Positions 6,829-15,554 of a stretch of 64,000 nucleotides of DNA are shown piece after piece. The notes under the pieces were generated by a model. It did no database searches. It worked only from the letters and a program-made list of their open reading frames with translations, and had not been told where the DNA came from. How positions within the stretch are numbered: the first letter of the stretch is position 1; every line of letters starts with the position of its first letter. This DNA comes from DSWT01 sp036845725 (GTDB lineage Bacteria; Chloroflexota; Anaerolineae; B4-G1; SLSP01). The DNA is taken from assembly GCA_036845725.1 (NCBI GenBank), contig DAIUDK010000004.1, positions 25,226 to 89,225 on the forward strand, given 5' to 3'. A program made the position numbers and the translations under genes.

Positions 6829-9242
6829 CGGCGGGTGTCCAGACGCCACGAGAGCCGCGCTCAATTCCAACAACCGGGATGCGCGGGGGATTGGGGCGAA
6901 CCCTGCTGACTGCCTTTCTCCTCCTAACGATCCTCCCTTTAGCCCTGATCGGGGGCTATGCTGCGCAGAACAACCGCGACAGCCTGCAAAAGGAAGTCAA
7001 AAGCAAACTGCAGGCGGTGGCCACCCTGAAAGGCGAGGAATTGCGCCAGTGGCTTGCCCGCAACGGCCAGCGATTACAGCTATCTGCTCTTGAAAAAGAA
7101 AATCTCTCTGAAGCCCGGCGCGATGCCTGGTGGGCGGGGATCAGCGAGCAAAACTCCGACTTGCTCGGTGTGGCGTTCGTCGATTCAGCAGGGCGCGCCC
7201 TGTGGATGGTGGGCGAGTGTCGTAACATACCTTTGACGATGGCAGCGCCCAAGCGCGGGCCGACTTCTTCACTCACGGTTTCAGAGAAAGCGGCAAGTTC
7301 TCCTCAGGGACAGTTCGTTCTGTCACGTACAGATTCCAATTTGTGGTTACTGGTGGAGGAAACCGAGTCAAGAACGTTAGTTTTCTGTTTGAGCGGTGCG
7401 GGAATGGCGCGCACGATTCAGTACGATGTCTTGCTTGATGAAGCTTTGATCGGCAAGACCGGGAAAGTTTACTTGATCTTTAACTCATGGCTTTGGCCGG
7501 ACGGCGTAGACGCGGTGATGCTCGCCGAAGATAGTGCGCCGCCGCGATTGACTGGGGATGGTGCATACGTGAATTACCTGGGTGTTCCGGTGATCGGCGC
7601 ATATTATCATGTGGCGGACTACGACATCGGCGTGCTCGTCGAACAGGCACAGTCCGAGACTCTGGAATCCACCAACCGCATTGCCGCGACGTTGATTGCC
7701 CTGGTGTTAGCCGTAGCTCTGGCGACGACGATTATCTCGGCGTTCGTCATCCGACAAATCACACGCCCGGTTATCCGCCTCACAGAGTCAGCGGTGGCGA
7801 TGGCCGAAGGTGATCTGGCTCAGCATCTCGAAGTCACGTCACGTGACGAAATCGGCATCCTGACCTACGTCTTCAATGATATGGCGGCGGACCTCAAGTC
7901 ATTGTACGAGGACCTGGAAGATAAAGTGGCCGAGCGCACCAAGCGATTGCAGCAGGCGAACTACCAGATTCAGCGGCGTGCACTGCACCTGCAGGCCAGT
8001 CAGGATGTTGGACAGGCGATCACGTCGGTCCGCGATCCGGCGTTGCTCCTTAACCGGGTAACGGACTTGATCCGCGAGTGTTTCGTGTACGCTTCGGTGG
8101 CGGTCTATATCGTGGAGCCTGGCGGCGGCGAAATTCGTCTGCGCGCGCTGAGTCCGGCGATGCGCAGCGATACCATCACCGATGTGGGTGATCAGGGCGG
8201 TTGGGGCGAGCGCGTCTATGCCGGCGATGGCTCGATCATTGAACGCGCTGTCCGTAAGCGTAAGCCACAAGTCGATCAACACCAGACGAATGAGGATGTG
8301 GAGTGGTACCGGCGCACGTTGAGCCGGGTGGCAATTCCGTTACGGATGGGCGACCGCATCACCGGTGTGCTGGCGGTCTTGAGTACCGAGCACGAGGGCA
8401 TCCAGGAGGACGAATTGGAAATCCTCGAATTGCTCGCCGGGCAGGTTGCCATTGCGCTGGAGAACGCTAGGGCATACGAACGCGAGCGTTTGGCGGCGCA
8501 GCAGTTGGAAGAGGCGGAGGTCTTCAAGGGGCGTTTTCTGGCGAATATGTCCCACGCGTTGCGCGAACCACTTAACACGATTATTGGTTTTTCACGTCTG
8601 ATGATCAAGGGCATTGATGGGGCAATGACGCCGCAACAGATTCAGGACCTGGAGCGCATCTACGACGACGGGCAGCGGCTTTTGTTCTTGATCAACGACA
8701 TCCTCGCCATTTCGCAGATTCAGGCCGGGATGATGGAATTGCGTTTGCAGGAGGTCGCCTTGCCCGAGATCGTCGCCGGGATGATGCCCACCGCGAGCGC
8801 CCTGGTGCGCGGTAAGGAGATCGATTTGGTGCAGGAAATCCCGGAGGACCTGCCGGTATTGAATGCTGATCCGGCGCGATTACGGCACGTGCTCGTCCAT
8901 CTCTTTAACAACGCGGCGAAATTTACGGAAAGCGGGCAGATTGCCATCAAAGCCTGGTGTAATGAAGATCAGGTTTACGTCAGCGTGAGTGATACCGGCG
9001 TGGGCATTCCGCCGGAGGACTTTGAGCGGTTGTTTATCCGCTTTGAAAAGGGAGTGGCACTAAAGCCGATGGACAAAGAAGGCCGTTGGCAAGCGGGTAT
9101 TGGTTTGGGACTTGCGTTGAGCAAGGAGTTTATTGAAATGCATGGTGGTCAAATGTGGGTGACGAGTGAGTTGGGGAAAGGTAGTACGTTTACCTTTTCC
9201 CTGCCTTGCCATGCTCCAACCTCACCAGCCCTTGAAGGATGA
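6813..9242 (+). CDS. Membrane sensor histidine kinase (ectodomain-HAMP-GAF-HisKA-HATPase)
   Basis: 809 residues. Transmembrane helices at about 29-51 and 290-313 flank a Cache-like ectodomain. HAMP follows at 314-366, then a coiled linker (LEDKVAERTKRL), a GAF at about 395-555, HisKA at 574-640 and an ATPase domain at 685-800. The phosphorylated histidine would be H581. The N-box (LFNNAAKFT, N699/N700), G1 (DTGVGI, 727-732) and G2 (GIGLGLAL) look functional. The H-box reads SHALREPLN: the acidic residue normally just after the histidine is alanine, and +4 is glutamate. Kinase or phosphatase activity may therefore be altered. GAGGAGGT precedes the ATG. This is the only kinase in the window, and the two receiver proteins before it are the likely acceptors. 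Confidence 0.93.
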   Translation: MGTGIAAGVQTPREPRSIPTTGMRGGLGRTLLTAFLLLTILPLALIGGYAAQNNRDSLQKEVKSKLQAVATLKGEELRQWLARNGQRLQLSALEKENLSEARRDAWWAGISEQNSDLLGVAFVDSAGRALWMVGECRNIPLTMAAPKRGPTSSLTVSEKAASSPQGQFVLSRTDSNLWLLVEETESRTLVFCLSGAGMARTIQYDVLLDEALIGKTGKVYLIFNSWLWPDGVDAVMLAEDSAPPRLTGDGAYVNYLGVPVIGAYYHVADYDIGVLVEQAQSETLESTNRIAATLIALVLAVALATTIISAFVIRQITRPVIRLTESAVAMAEGDLAQHLEVTSRDEIGILTYVFNDMAADLKSLYEDLEDKVAERTKRLQQANYQIQRRALHLQASQDVGQAITSVRDPALLLNRVTDLIRECFVYASVAVYIVEPGGGEIRLRALSPAMRSDTITDVGDQGGWGERVYAGDGSIIERAVRKRKPQVDQHQTNEDVEWYRRTLSRVAIPLRMGDRITGVLAVLSTEHEGIQEDELEILELLAGQVAIALENARAYERERLAAQQLEEAEVFKGRFLANMSHALREPLNTIIGFSRLMIKGIDGAMTPQQIQDLERIYDDGQRLLFLINDILAISQIQAGMMELRLQEVALPEIVAGMMPTASALVRGKEIDLVQEIPEDLPVLNADPARLRHVLVHLFNNAAKFTESGQIAIKAWCNEDQVYVSVSDTGVGIPPEDFERLFIRFEKGVALKPMDKEGRWQAGIGLGLALSKEFIEMHGGQMWVTSELGKGSTFTFSLPCHAPTSPALEG

Positions 9243-9265
9243 TGTTCGTCGCACGGGAGAAAAGC

Positions 9266-11185
9266 ATGAAGAAAGAGGAGATCTCGAGTCAAGAGACGGT
9301 TGAAATATTGGAGCAGATGATACCGTGGCGACAGAGCCTGTTTGAACGTCTTCTGCGCGTGGTGGCAATTGTCGGTTTGCCGTTGGCGCTGGTCGGTGTG
9401 TACTACGCTCTGGCTGTCGAGCAAACCAGCTACTTGTTTCTGATGCTGATATCCTACTTGCTTATCGTCGCAGCCGCTTTTTTCCCGCGTGTTCCTTACG
9501 TCTGGCGCGTGTGGGGATTGCTCGGGGCGTTGAGCGTTCTGGCGACGGTTGATTTATGGTTCTATGGCTGGGGTGAGGACGGTCGAATTTATCTAATCAC
9601 GGCCATTCTTTTTGCCACTCTTTTCCTGGGCGGACGTCATAGCTTGGCTATGTTGATTCTCTCCGTGGCGATTGTTGCCCTGTTTGTCGCATTGTTTGCT
9701 TTGGGTGTGGAGATGCCGCAGCCTTATCTGGCCACGCCCGCTACGTTGATGCCGTTGGTGAGTGGGCTAGTTGTCTTTACCGGGTGTGTGACGGCCTTGT
9801 TTATCTCCTTCAACAATCTTCTTCCGCGTATCTTTGCTAATCTACAGCGCAGCGCGCAGCTCTCCGCCGATTTGGAGGCACGCCAGGAAGAGCTGGCTGG
9901 GCGGATGCGCGTGTTGCAGGACTCCAACCTCGGTTTGCAGCGGCAGGCAATGTACATCGACGCTGGGGTGCAGGCGACGCGCGGCTTGATGCAACACTTT
10001 GAGGTCGAACCGTTGTTGGAGCGGGCTGTGCAGCTTATCAGCCGGCATTTCGATTTCCCCCACGTCGCGATCTTCCTGCCAGATGAGACCGGCACATCGC
10101 TTGTGTTGCGCGCGGCCTCTTCATCGGGCGGGCAGAAGCTGGTAGCTCAGGGGTATCGCCTCAAACGATCCGCTCAAAGTGCTCTGGGACGCGTCCTTGA
10201 AACACGGCAGCCCCATATTGCCGGGTTGAACATCGGGATGCTAGATGCCGATTTCGATGTCGCGCACCTGGCACAGCCTGGCTTGCCGCCCGCGCGTTCG
10301 GCAGCGTTGCTGCCGTTGGTCGTCGCGGGTGAGGCTTTGGGCGTCTTGGACATTCACAGCCACGAAGAAGCGCCTTTCGATCAAGATAACCTCCGGGCAC
10401 TGGAGTCGGTGGCCTGGCAGGTCGCTGTAGCGCTCGACAACGCGCGGCGCTTGAGCGGCGAGGACTCCGTCCTGGCGATGGCGAATCCGTTTTTCCGTTT
10501 GACGCAGCAGGTGGGGATGGCGCACACTGCAGCGGAGGTGCACACCGCGATTTTGCGGTTTGTCCAGGCATTCTATCCAGGACACGCCTACATCGTGGAG
10601 GAAACCGAAAGCAAGCGCGAAACCGCGTACCGCGTCACCGACTTGCGCGGGGAGTCGCTGCACGTGCAGCAGATCGCCGAGGACAGCGCCGCAGAGAACT
10701 TCGGCGCGGCCTGGGCGCTGGGGATGGCGCTGGAAACGCCGTTGTTTATCGCCGATGTCAGCGCCCCACCGGATTTGCCGGAAACCGGATGCGCCGATTT
10801 CTGCCGGCGTCTGGTCGAAGACCCGACGTTTGCCGGAGAACATCACAGCGTAGCCCTGATTCCGCTGCGCGCCGGCGAGACATTCTTTGGTTTGGTGACC
10901 ATTTTCTACGACGCTGCACACCCCAGCACCCCCTTGGAAATGCAAATCTACCGCGCCATCGAGGATTTCGGCGGTGTGATGTTGGAAAGGATTGCGTTGC
11001 TGGATGAGACGCAGACACGATTGTCGCAGGAGCGCTGGTTGCGCGAGTTTAGCGAGCGCATGCTGCAAACATCGGATCTGGAAATGATGTTGGCGGAAGC
11101 CGCACGGTCGCTCCAGGATGTTGCATACGCTGATGGTGTGACTGCTGCGCTGACTCCGCCGGAAGCGCACACCGGAACCCGTTGA
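9266..11185 (+). CDS. Six-helix membrane GAF sensor, subtype A
   Basis: 639 residues from ATG 9266, which has GGGAGA upstream. The earlier ATGATG at 9239 overlaps the kinase stop but has poor spacing. A short cytoplasmic lead with PWRQSLFERLLRVV enters six hydrophobic helices between about 31 and 182, including DGRIYLITAILFATLFLGGR. A coiled segment (190-225) leads to a canonical GAF at about 231-400 and a second, more divergent GAF-like domain at about 415-585. The C-terminal helix and tail (QERWLREFSERMLQTSDLEMML) are a weak version of the tail shared by the array. No catalytic domain is present. The membrane part has no obvious binding site, so what it senses is unknown. Confidence 0.85.
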   Translation: MKKEEISSQETVEILEQMIPWRQSLFERLLRVVAIVGLPLALVGVYYALAVEQTSYLFLMLISYLLIVAAAFFPRVPYVWRVWGLLGALSVLATVDLWFYGWGEDGRIYLITAILFATLFLGGRHSLAMLILSVAIVALFVALFALGVEMPQPYLATPATLMPLVSGLVVFTGCVTALFISFNNLLPRIFANLQRSAQLSADLEARQEELAGRMRVLQDSNLGLQRQAMYIDAGVQATRGLMQHFEVEPLLERAVQLISRHFDFPHVAIFLPDETGTSLVLRAASSSGGQKLVAQGYRLKRSAQSALGRVLETRQPHIAGLNIGMLDADFDVAHLAQPGLPPARSAALLPLVVAGEALGVLDIHSHEEAPFDQDNLRALESVAWQVAVALDNARRLSGEDSVLAMANPFFRLTQQVGMAHTAAEVHTAILRFVQAFYPGHAYIVEETESKRETAYRVTDLRGESLHVQQIAEDSAAENFGAAWALGMALETPLFIADVSAPPDLPETGCADFCRRLVEDPTFAGEHHSVALIPLRAGETFFGLVTIFYDAAHPSTPLEMQIYRAIEDFGGVMLERIALLDETQTRLSQERWLREFSERMLQTSDLEMMLAEAARSLQDVAYADGVTAALTPPEAHTGTR

Positions 11186-11203
11186 GCAATGGATGGAAAA
11201 GCT

Positions 11204-12913
11204 ATGAGTGAAAGACAAGAACGCATATATCCTGTAGAAGTCCGCCAATGGCAACGGCAGTTGCTTAACCAGGTCTTGCGGATCGTGTTTGTTATCACTG
11301 TCCCGCTGTTGTTGATTGCGTCTTACTACGTGTGGAGAGATGGGCATGCCTGGCTCATTCCTTTCTATGGGGTCGGATTCCTGCTCGTGGTCGTTGTACG
11401 GTTCTGGAAGAAAGCCCCGTACACCTTGCAAACCGGCGTATTATTGACGATTGTCTACGGCCTGGCGGTGCTTGCGCTGTTGCGGGCCGGGTTGAGTAGC
11501 AATGCGTCGCTCTTCCTGCTGGGGTTCGCCTTCATGGCGACAATTTTCCTGGAACGACGCGCAGCACTGATCAGTATCGCTGTGGTGGTTATCACTATGG
11601 GGATTGCCGGTTGGCTGTTCTCTGCCGGAGTCTTGACCATCCCTGACGATATTCAGTTGTTATCGGACAAACCGGCCGCCTGGCTCAGTTACACGTTTAC
11701 ACTCTTGTTGGCCAGCACATTCTTTGTGGCCTCACAACTTTTCTTGTTTCCGCGCCTTGCCGAGGCGTTAGCCAAAAGCCAGGAGATGGCACGCGAAATT
11801 GCCGAGGATCGCGAGCAGGTGGTACGGGAGGCGGAAACCAAACATCATCGCGCGGAGCAGTTAGGCTGGGTTGCTAATCTGGGCAACGTGCTGGCTTCGT
11901 TGCGCCAGCGTGACGATTTGATTTGGCGGGTTGTACGCGAAATCGCACAGACCTTCGATGTCTATCAAACCAATTTGTTCCTGATGAATCGCTCTGGTGA
12001 TGCGCTGCTGTTAGCGGCAACTGCCGGGCAACTCGGCGAGGACATATCCCGCTTAGGAACGGCGGCGGTGACCGACATCCCTGTCGGGGCGCGAATTGCA
12101 CCGGGACGGGCGGCGCAGTTGGGGAAAGAGCAGATGGCGCTTCTGTCTGACTCAACGGCGTTGTCTGGACAACTGCCCCAGTTTCCTGATAGTAACGTGG
12201 AGATCAGTCTGCCATTGAGCGTGCTCGGCGAAATCTTGGGTGTGCTCGATATCCACAGCACACATACTGCTTTCTCTGATGACGAACTGCATATTTTTCG
12301 CATCATCGCCAGCCAGGTGACGACCGCTCTCGATATGCTGCGTTCGTTGGAGGAGACGCGGGCGCAAATGCAAGAAATCCGCGCGCTGTATGCTCAACAC
12401 ACGTTGGCTTCCTGGCGCACCTTGCTGGAAGCGGCTCCTGTGCAATCCATTATGGGCACACAAATGGTCGGTCCGAAGGTACAGGCGCTGGCGCAGGAGA
12501 CAATGCGGAAAAAGCAGCCACGTTCGACCTGGCTCGATGCTGAGGGTGTTTATCTGTTGACTGTGCCTCTGGTGTCGCACGATGTCGCAGTGGGATACCT
12601 GGCTTTTACGCGTGCCGCCGAAAAAGGCGATTGGGATGCCGTGACCCGCAATCTGATTGCGATGGCGGCGGAACGGCTGGCCGTGACGTTGGACAACACC
12701 CGCCTGCTTATCGAGGCACGGCGGCAGGCGCTCTATGACGAGCAGCTTGGCCGGCTCGACGATCTGATTTGGCAGACGCCGAATCCCGAGGCCATTATGG
12801 AGCGGAGTGTGCGGGAGTTGGGGCGCTTCCTGGGCGCGCATGAGGTACAGTTGTATTTGACCCCGTCTGCCGAGCAGGGCGAGAGCACGATCGAACGTGC
12901 GGGAGATGTCTGA
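11204..12913 (+). CDS. Six-helix membrane GAF sensor, subtype A
   Basis: 569 residues from ATG 11204, preceded by GGATGGAAAAG. ATG 11189 is a possible earlier start without a binding site. QWQRQLLNQVLRIV leads into six hydrophobic helices (about 25-183). A coiled segment (184-218) is followed by a GAF at about 219-375, the linker TLASWRTLLEAAP, a half-GAF (400-510) and the shared tail (ALYDEQLGRLDDLIW, then IMERSVRELGRFLG). The membrane part resembles that of the preceding gene, the genes starting at 37697 and 41210, and their APYTLQ or similar loop. No output domain. Confidence 0.85.
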   Translation: MSERQERIYPVEVRQWQRQLLNQVLRIVFVITVPLLLIASYYVWRDGHAWLIPFYGVGFLLVVVVRFWKKAPYTLQTGVLLTIVYGLAVLALLRAGLSSNASLFLLGFAFMATIFLERRAALISIAVVVITMGIAGWLFSAGVLTIPDDIQLLSDKPAAWLSYTFTLLLASTFFVASQLFLFPRLAEALAKSQEMAREIAEDREQVVREAETKHHRAEQLGWVANLGNVLASLRQRDDLIWRVVREIAQTFDVYQTNLFLMNRSGDALLLAATAGQLGEDISRLGTAAVTDIPVGARIAPGRAAQLGKEQMALLSDSTALSGQLPQFPDSNVEISLPLSVLGEILGVLDIHSTHTAFSDDELHIFRIIASQVTTALDMLRSLEETRAQMQEIRALYAQHTLASWRTLLEAAPVQSIMGTQMVGPKVQALAQETMRKKQPRSTWLDAEGVYLLTVPLVSHDVAVGYLAFTRAAEKGDWDAVTRNLIAMAAERLAVTLDNTRLLIEARRQALYDEQLGRLDDLIWQTPNPEAIMERSVRELGRFLGAHEVQLYLTPSAEQGESTIERAGDV

Positions 12914-12953
12914 TTGATGGGGGCTTTCTCTTGAGTGGAGAGGGGCATTGCCG

Positions 12954-15539
12954 ATGAACTTATCTCCGGGAATCGATATTTTACAACTTATCACCTGGCT
13001 GTTTGCGCTGATCGAGCTGATCCTGGCGGGATATACGCTGGCGCTCAACGCCCGCCACAGCGCCAACCGCCACGTCAGCGTCTTGTTGGTGCTGCTGGCG
13101 ATAAATAATATTGCCATGGGGCTGCTTGTCGCCGCCGACAGTGCCGATCAAGCGTATATGCCGACCTATTTGTTTGCCGCTATCGTGTATCCTATTCTGC
13201 CCGCCGCAGTGCTCGCCGCCGTCGCGTTGCTCAAACCGGCCTGGCTGACGGGACGGTGGCGCTGGTTCTGGCGGATGTGTTATGTGGTCCTCGTGCTCCC
13301 GTTGCTGGTCACAGCGATAGACATCGGATTGGGGCAGCGATTGTGGTACCTGGGTCTCGATCCGAAGACCTATACCGGCGGCTATGTGCCGATGAAGGAG
13401 TATGTATCTCCGGTACTGTACCCGGTGGTTATCTTCCTTCATGGCTTTGTTATGGGCTTGCTGCCACTCGTCCCTGCGATTGCTACACTACGTGACAAAC
13501 AGGCTGTGGATGAACCTCTAGCCCTTGCTAGACGCCGGTGGGCGTGGATGATCGTCGGAGCCACACTCATCGCCGCCACCGTGCAGGCTGTTTTGACCGA
13601 GATGTTGAACCCTATGCTCAGGACGGCTCTCGTTTCCCTCATTTACGCGGGTGTCTACGTATACATCGCCCTGGCGCAAATGTTTATGGAACGGCGCCTG
13701 CAACGCGGATTGTTACGCCACCGGCTGACCGCGTTGTTTCTGGCCATCGCGATGCCTGTGATGCTCCTTAGCGTGACGTTGGTGGGCTTGCAGGCGCGTA
13801 CGCTGCTGCAACGCAGCGCCACACGACGTCTGAGCGCAATCGCCCACCTGCTGGCCAATGGGGTCAATTTGCAGGACGAACTGACAACACAGACCCTGCA
13901 GGAATTGCTGCGCATGGCGGTGGTCGAATTGGGGGATACCGGCCAAATCTACGTTGTGGATCAGAACGATCGCGCAGTGGTGCATACGGACATGGACTTC
14001 ACGTTAGTTGCTGAGGACAGCGTTATGCGCGATTTCAGCCAGCAAGCGCCGGTCCAGGCGTTGCGTCGTGGACAGGCTAACCGGCTGCTCATTTTCACCG
14101 ATAAGGAAGATATCCATTGGTGGGCGTATACGACGGGTATTGGGGGTCAGGGCTGGGCCGCTGTGGTCCAGCAGCATGAAACCGTCGTGGCACAGGATAT
14201 GCAGCGTTTTATGACATTGTCGTGGGTGATTATCGCTATTGGTGCAGCCCTCCTGTTTGTTGTGGGATTCCTCACCATCCAACAGGCTTTGCTGCCGATT
14301 GTATCTTTGACCGAGACCGCCAAGGCCATCGCCGCCGGCGACTCGACCCGCGTGGCCGTTGTCGAGAGTGAGGACGAAATCGGCATGCTGGCAGAGGCAT
14401 TCACCGCAGTGACGGGGCGGTTGAATGAGTTGATCGGCAATCTGGAGACGCGGGTGGCCGAGCGCACGCAGGAGGTCGAGCGTCGTGCTGAATATCTGGC
14501 GACGACCGGCGGTCTCAGTCGGGTGGTAGCGTCGATTTTGGATGTGGAAACGTTGCTCGACCGTGTGGCGCATCTCATTTCAGAGCGGTTTGGCTTCTAT
14601 CACACCGGCATCTTCTTGATCGACGGTGCTCGTGAGTGGGCCGTGCTGCACGCGGCCTCTTCGGAGGGGGGCATGCGTATGCTGGCGCGCGGACATCGCC
14701 TGCGGGTCGGAGAGCAGGGCATCGTGGGGTACGTCTCAGGCTCGGGCCGCGCGCGCATCGCGCTAGACGTCGATGCGGATGTGGTGTGGGTGCGGAATCC
14801 CGACTTGCCCGACACACGCTCGGAAATGGCGCTCCCGTTGATCTTTGGGCAGGAGATTATCGGCGTGCTCGACGTGCAGAGTGAAGTTGAAGCGGCGTTT
14901 GGTCCTGAAGACATCGCCACGCTGCGCATCCTGGCTGACCAGATAGCAGTCGCGCTGCGCAACGCGCAGTTGTTCGCCGAAAGCCAGCGAATGTTGCGCG
15001 AACTACAGCGTTCGTATGATGAGGAAATCCAGCAGGGTTGGGCGCTGCGCGCGTCGCCCGTTGTTGGCTATCGCTACAGGCCCTCAGATGTTGCGCCGCT
15101 GACACGCGCCGCTGTGCCCCCGGCAGACGCAAGTGCGCTGGCAGCCTCGGCGCCTTACGTGGATGCGACCAATACGCTCTGCGCGCCGCTGCAACTGGTC
15201 GGCGGTCAGAACTTCGGCCTGTTGCGTCTCTCTCGCGATCCGGCGCAGCCGTGGACCAGCTACGATGTGACGTTTGTATCGCGCGCTGTGCAGGACATCG
15301 CGCAGGCGCTGGAAGTAGCCCGGTTGCTTGAGGATAGCCGCCTGCGTGCGTTACGCGAGGCGCAAGTTGGCGAAATCGCGGACCTGTTTACGCGTGCGTT
15401 GGACGTCGATACGATTTTGCAAACTGCCGTGCGCGAATTGGGACGGTTGTCCGGCGTCGCCGAAGTCGCCGTACATCTCGACTTCCCTGAATCACTTTCA
15501 GAGTTGGGCGCGACGGAGCGCACATTCCGGCCGGCATAG
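12954..15539 (+). CDS. Seven-helix plus ectodomain-HAMP-GAF sensor
   Basis: 861 residues from ATG 12954 (AGAGGGG at 12939-12945), preferred over TTG 12948. Seven N-terminal helices (about 8-246) resemble the seven-helix input of some histidine kinases and include NARHSANRHVSVLL. An eighth helix (258-278), a Cache-like ectodomain (280-417) with YVVDQNDRAVVHTD, and a ninth helix (419-441) follow. Then come HAMP (442-495), the signalling linker NLETRVAERTQEVERRAEYL, a canonical GAF (515-680) and a half-GAF. The tail (LREAQVGEIADLFTRALD) ends the protein. Its closest relative in the window starts at 26227. This is a full receptor up to the point where a kinase would be expected, and the kinase domain is absent. 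Confidence 0.88.
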   Translation: MNLSPGIDILQLITWLFALIELILAGYTLALNARHSANRHVSVLLVLLAINNIAMGLLVAADSADQAYMPTYLFAAIVYPILPAAVLAAVALLKPAWLTGRWRWFWRMCYVVLVLPLLVTAIDIGLGQRLWYLGLDPKTYTGGYVPMKEYVSPVLYPVVIFLHGFVMGLLPLVPAIATLRDKQAVDEPLALARRRWAWMIVGATLIAATVQAVLTEMLNPMLRTALVSLIYAGVYVYIALAQMFMERRLQRGLLRHRLTALFLAIAMPVMLLSVTLVGLQARTLLQRSATRRLSAIAHLLANGVNLQDELTTQTLQELLRMAVVELGDTGQIYVVDQNDRAVVHTDMDFTLVAEDSVMRDFSQQAPVQALRRGQANRLLIFTDKEDIHWWAYTTGIGGQGWAAVVQQHETVVAQDMQRFMTLSWVIIAIGAALLFVVGFLTIQQALLPIVSLTETAKAIAAGDSTRVAVVESEDEIGMLAEAFTAVTGRLNELIGNLETRVAERTQEVERRAEYLATTGGLSRVVASILDVETLLDRVAHLISERFGFYHTGIFLIDGAREWAVLHAASSEGGMRMLARGHRLRVGEQGIVGYVSGSGRARIALDVDADVVWVRNPDLPDTRSEMALPLIFGQEIIGVLDVQSEVEAAFGPEDIATLRILADQIAVALRNAQLFAESQRMLRELQRSYDEEIQQGWALRASPVVGYRYRPSDVAPLTRAAVPPADASALAASAPYVDATNTLCAPLQLVGGQNFGLLRLSRDPAQPWTSYDVTFVSRAVQDIAQALEVARLLEDSRLRALREAQVGEIADLFTRALDVDTILQTAVRELGRLSGVAEVAVHLDFPESLSELGATERTFRPA

Positions 15540-15554
15540 CGTGGAGATATCATT

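Noticed and set aside
10241..11431. Long minus-strand open frame of about 396 codons, with similar ones at 4674-5627, 12152-13117 and 55470-56627
   Set aside because: They lie antisense to clear domain-bearing genes, have no recognisable motifs, cross gene boundaries on the + strand, and are expected from GC-rich codon use.
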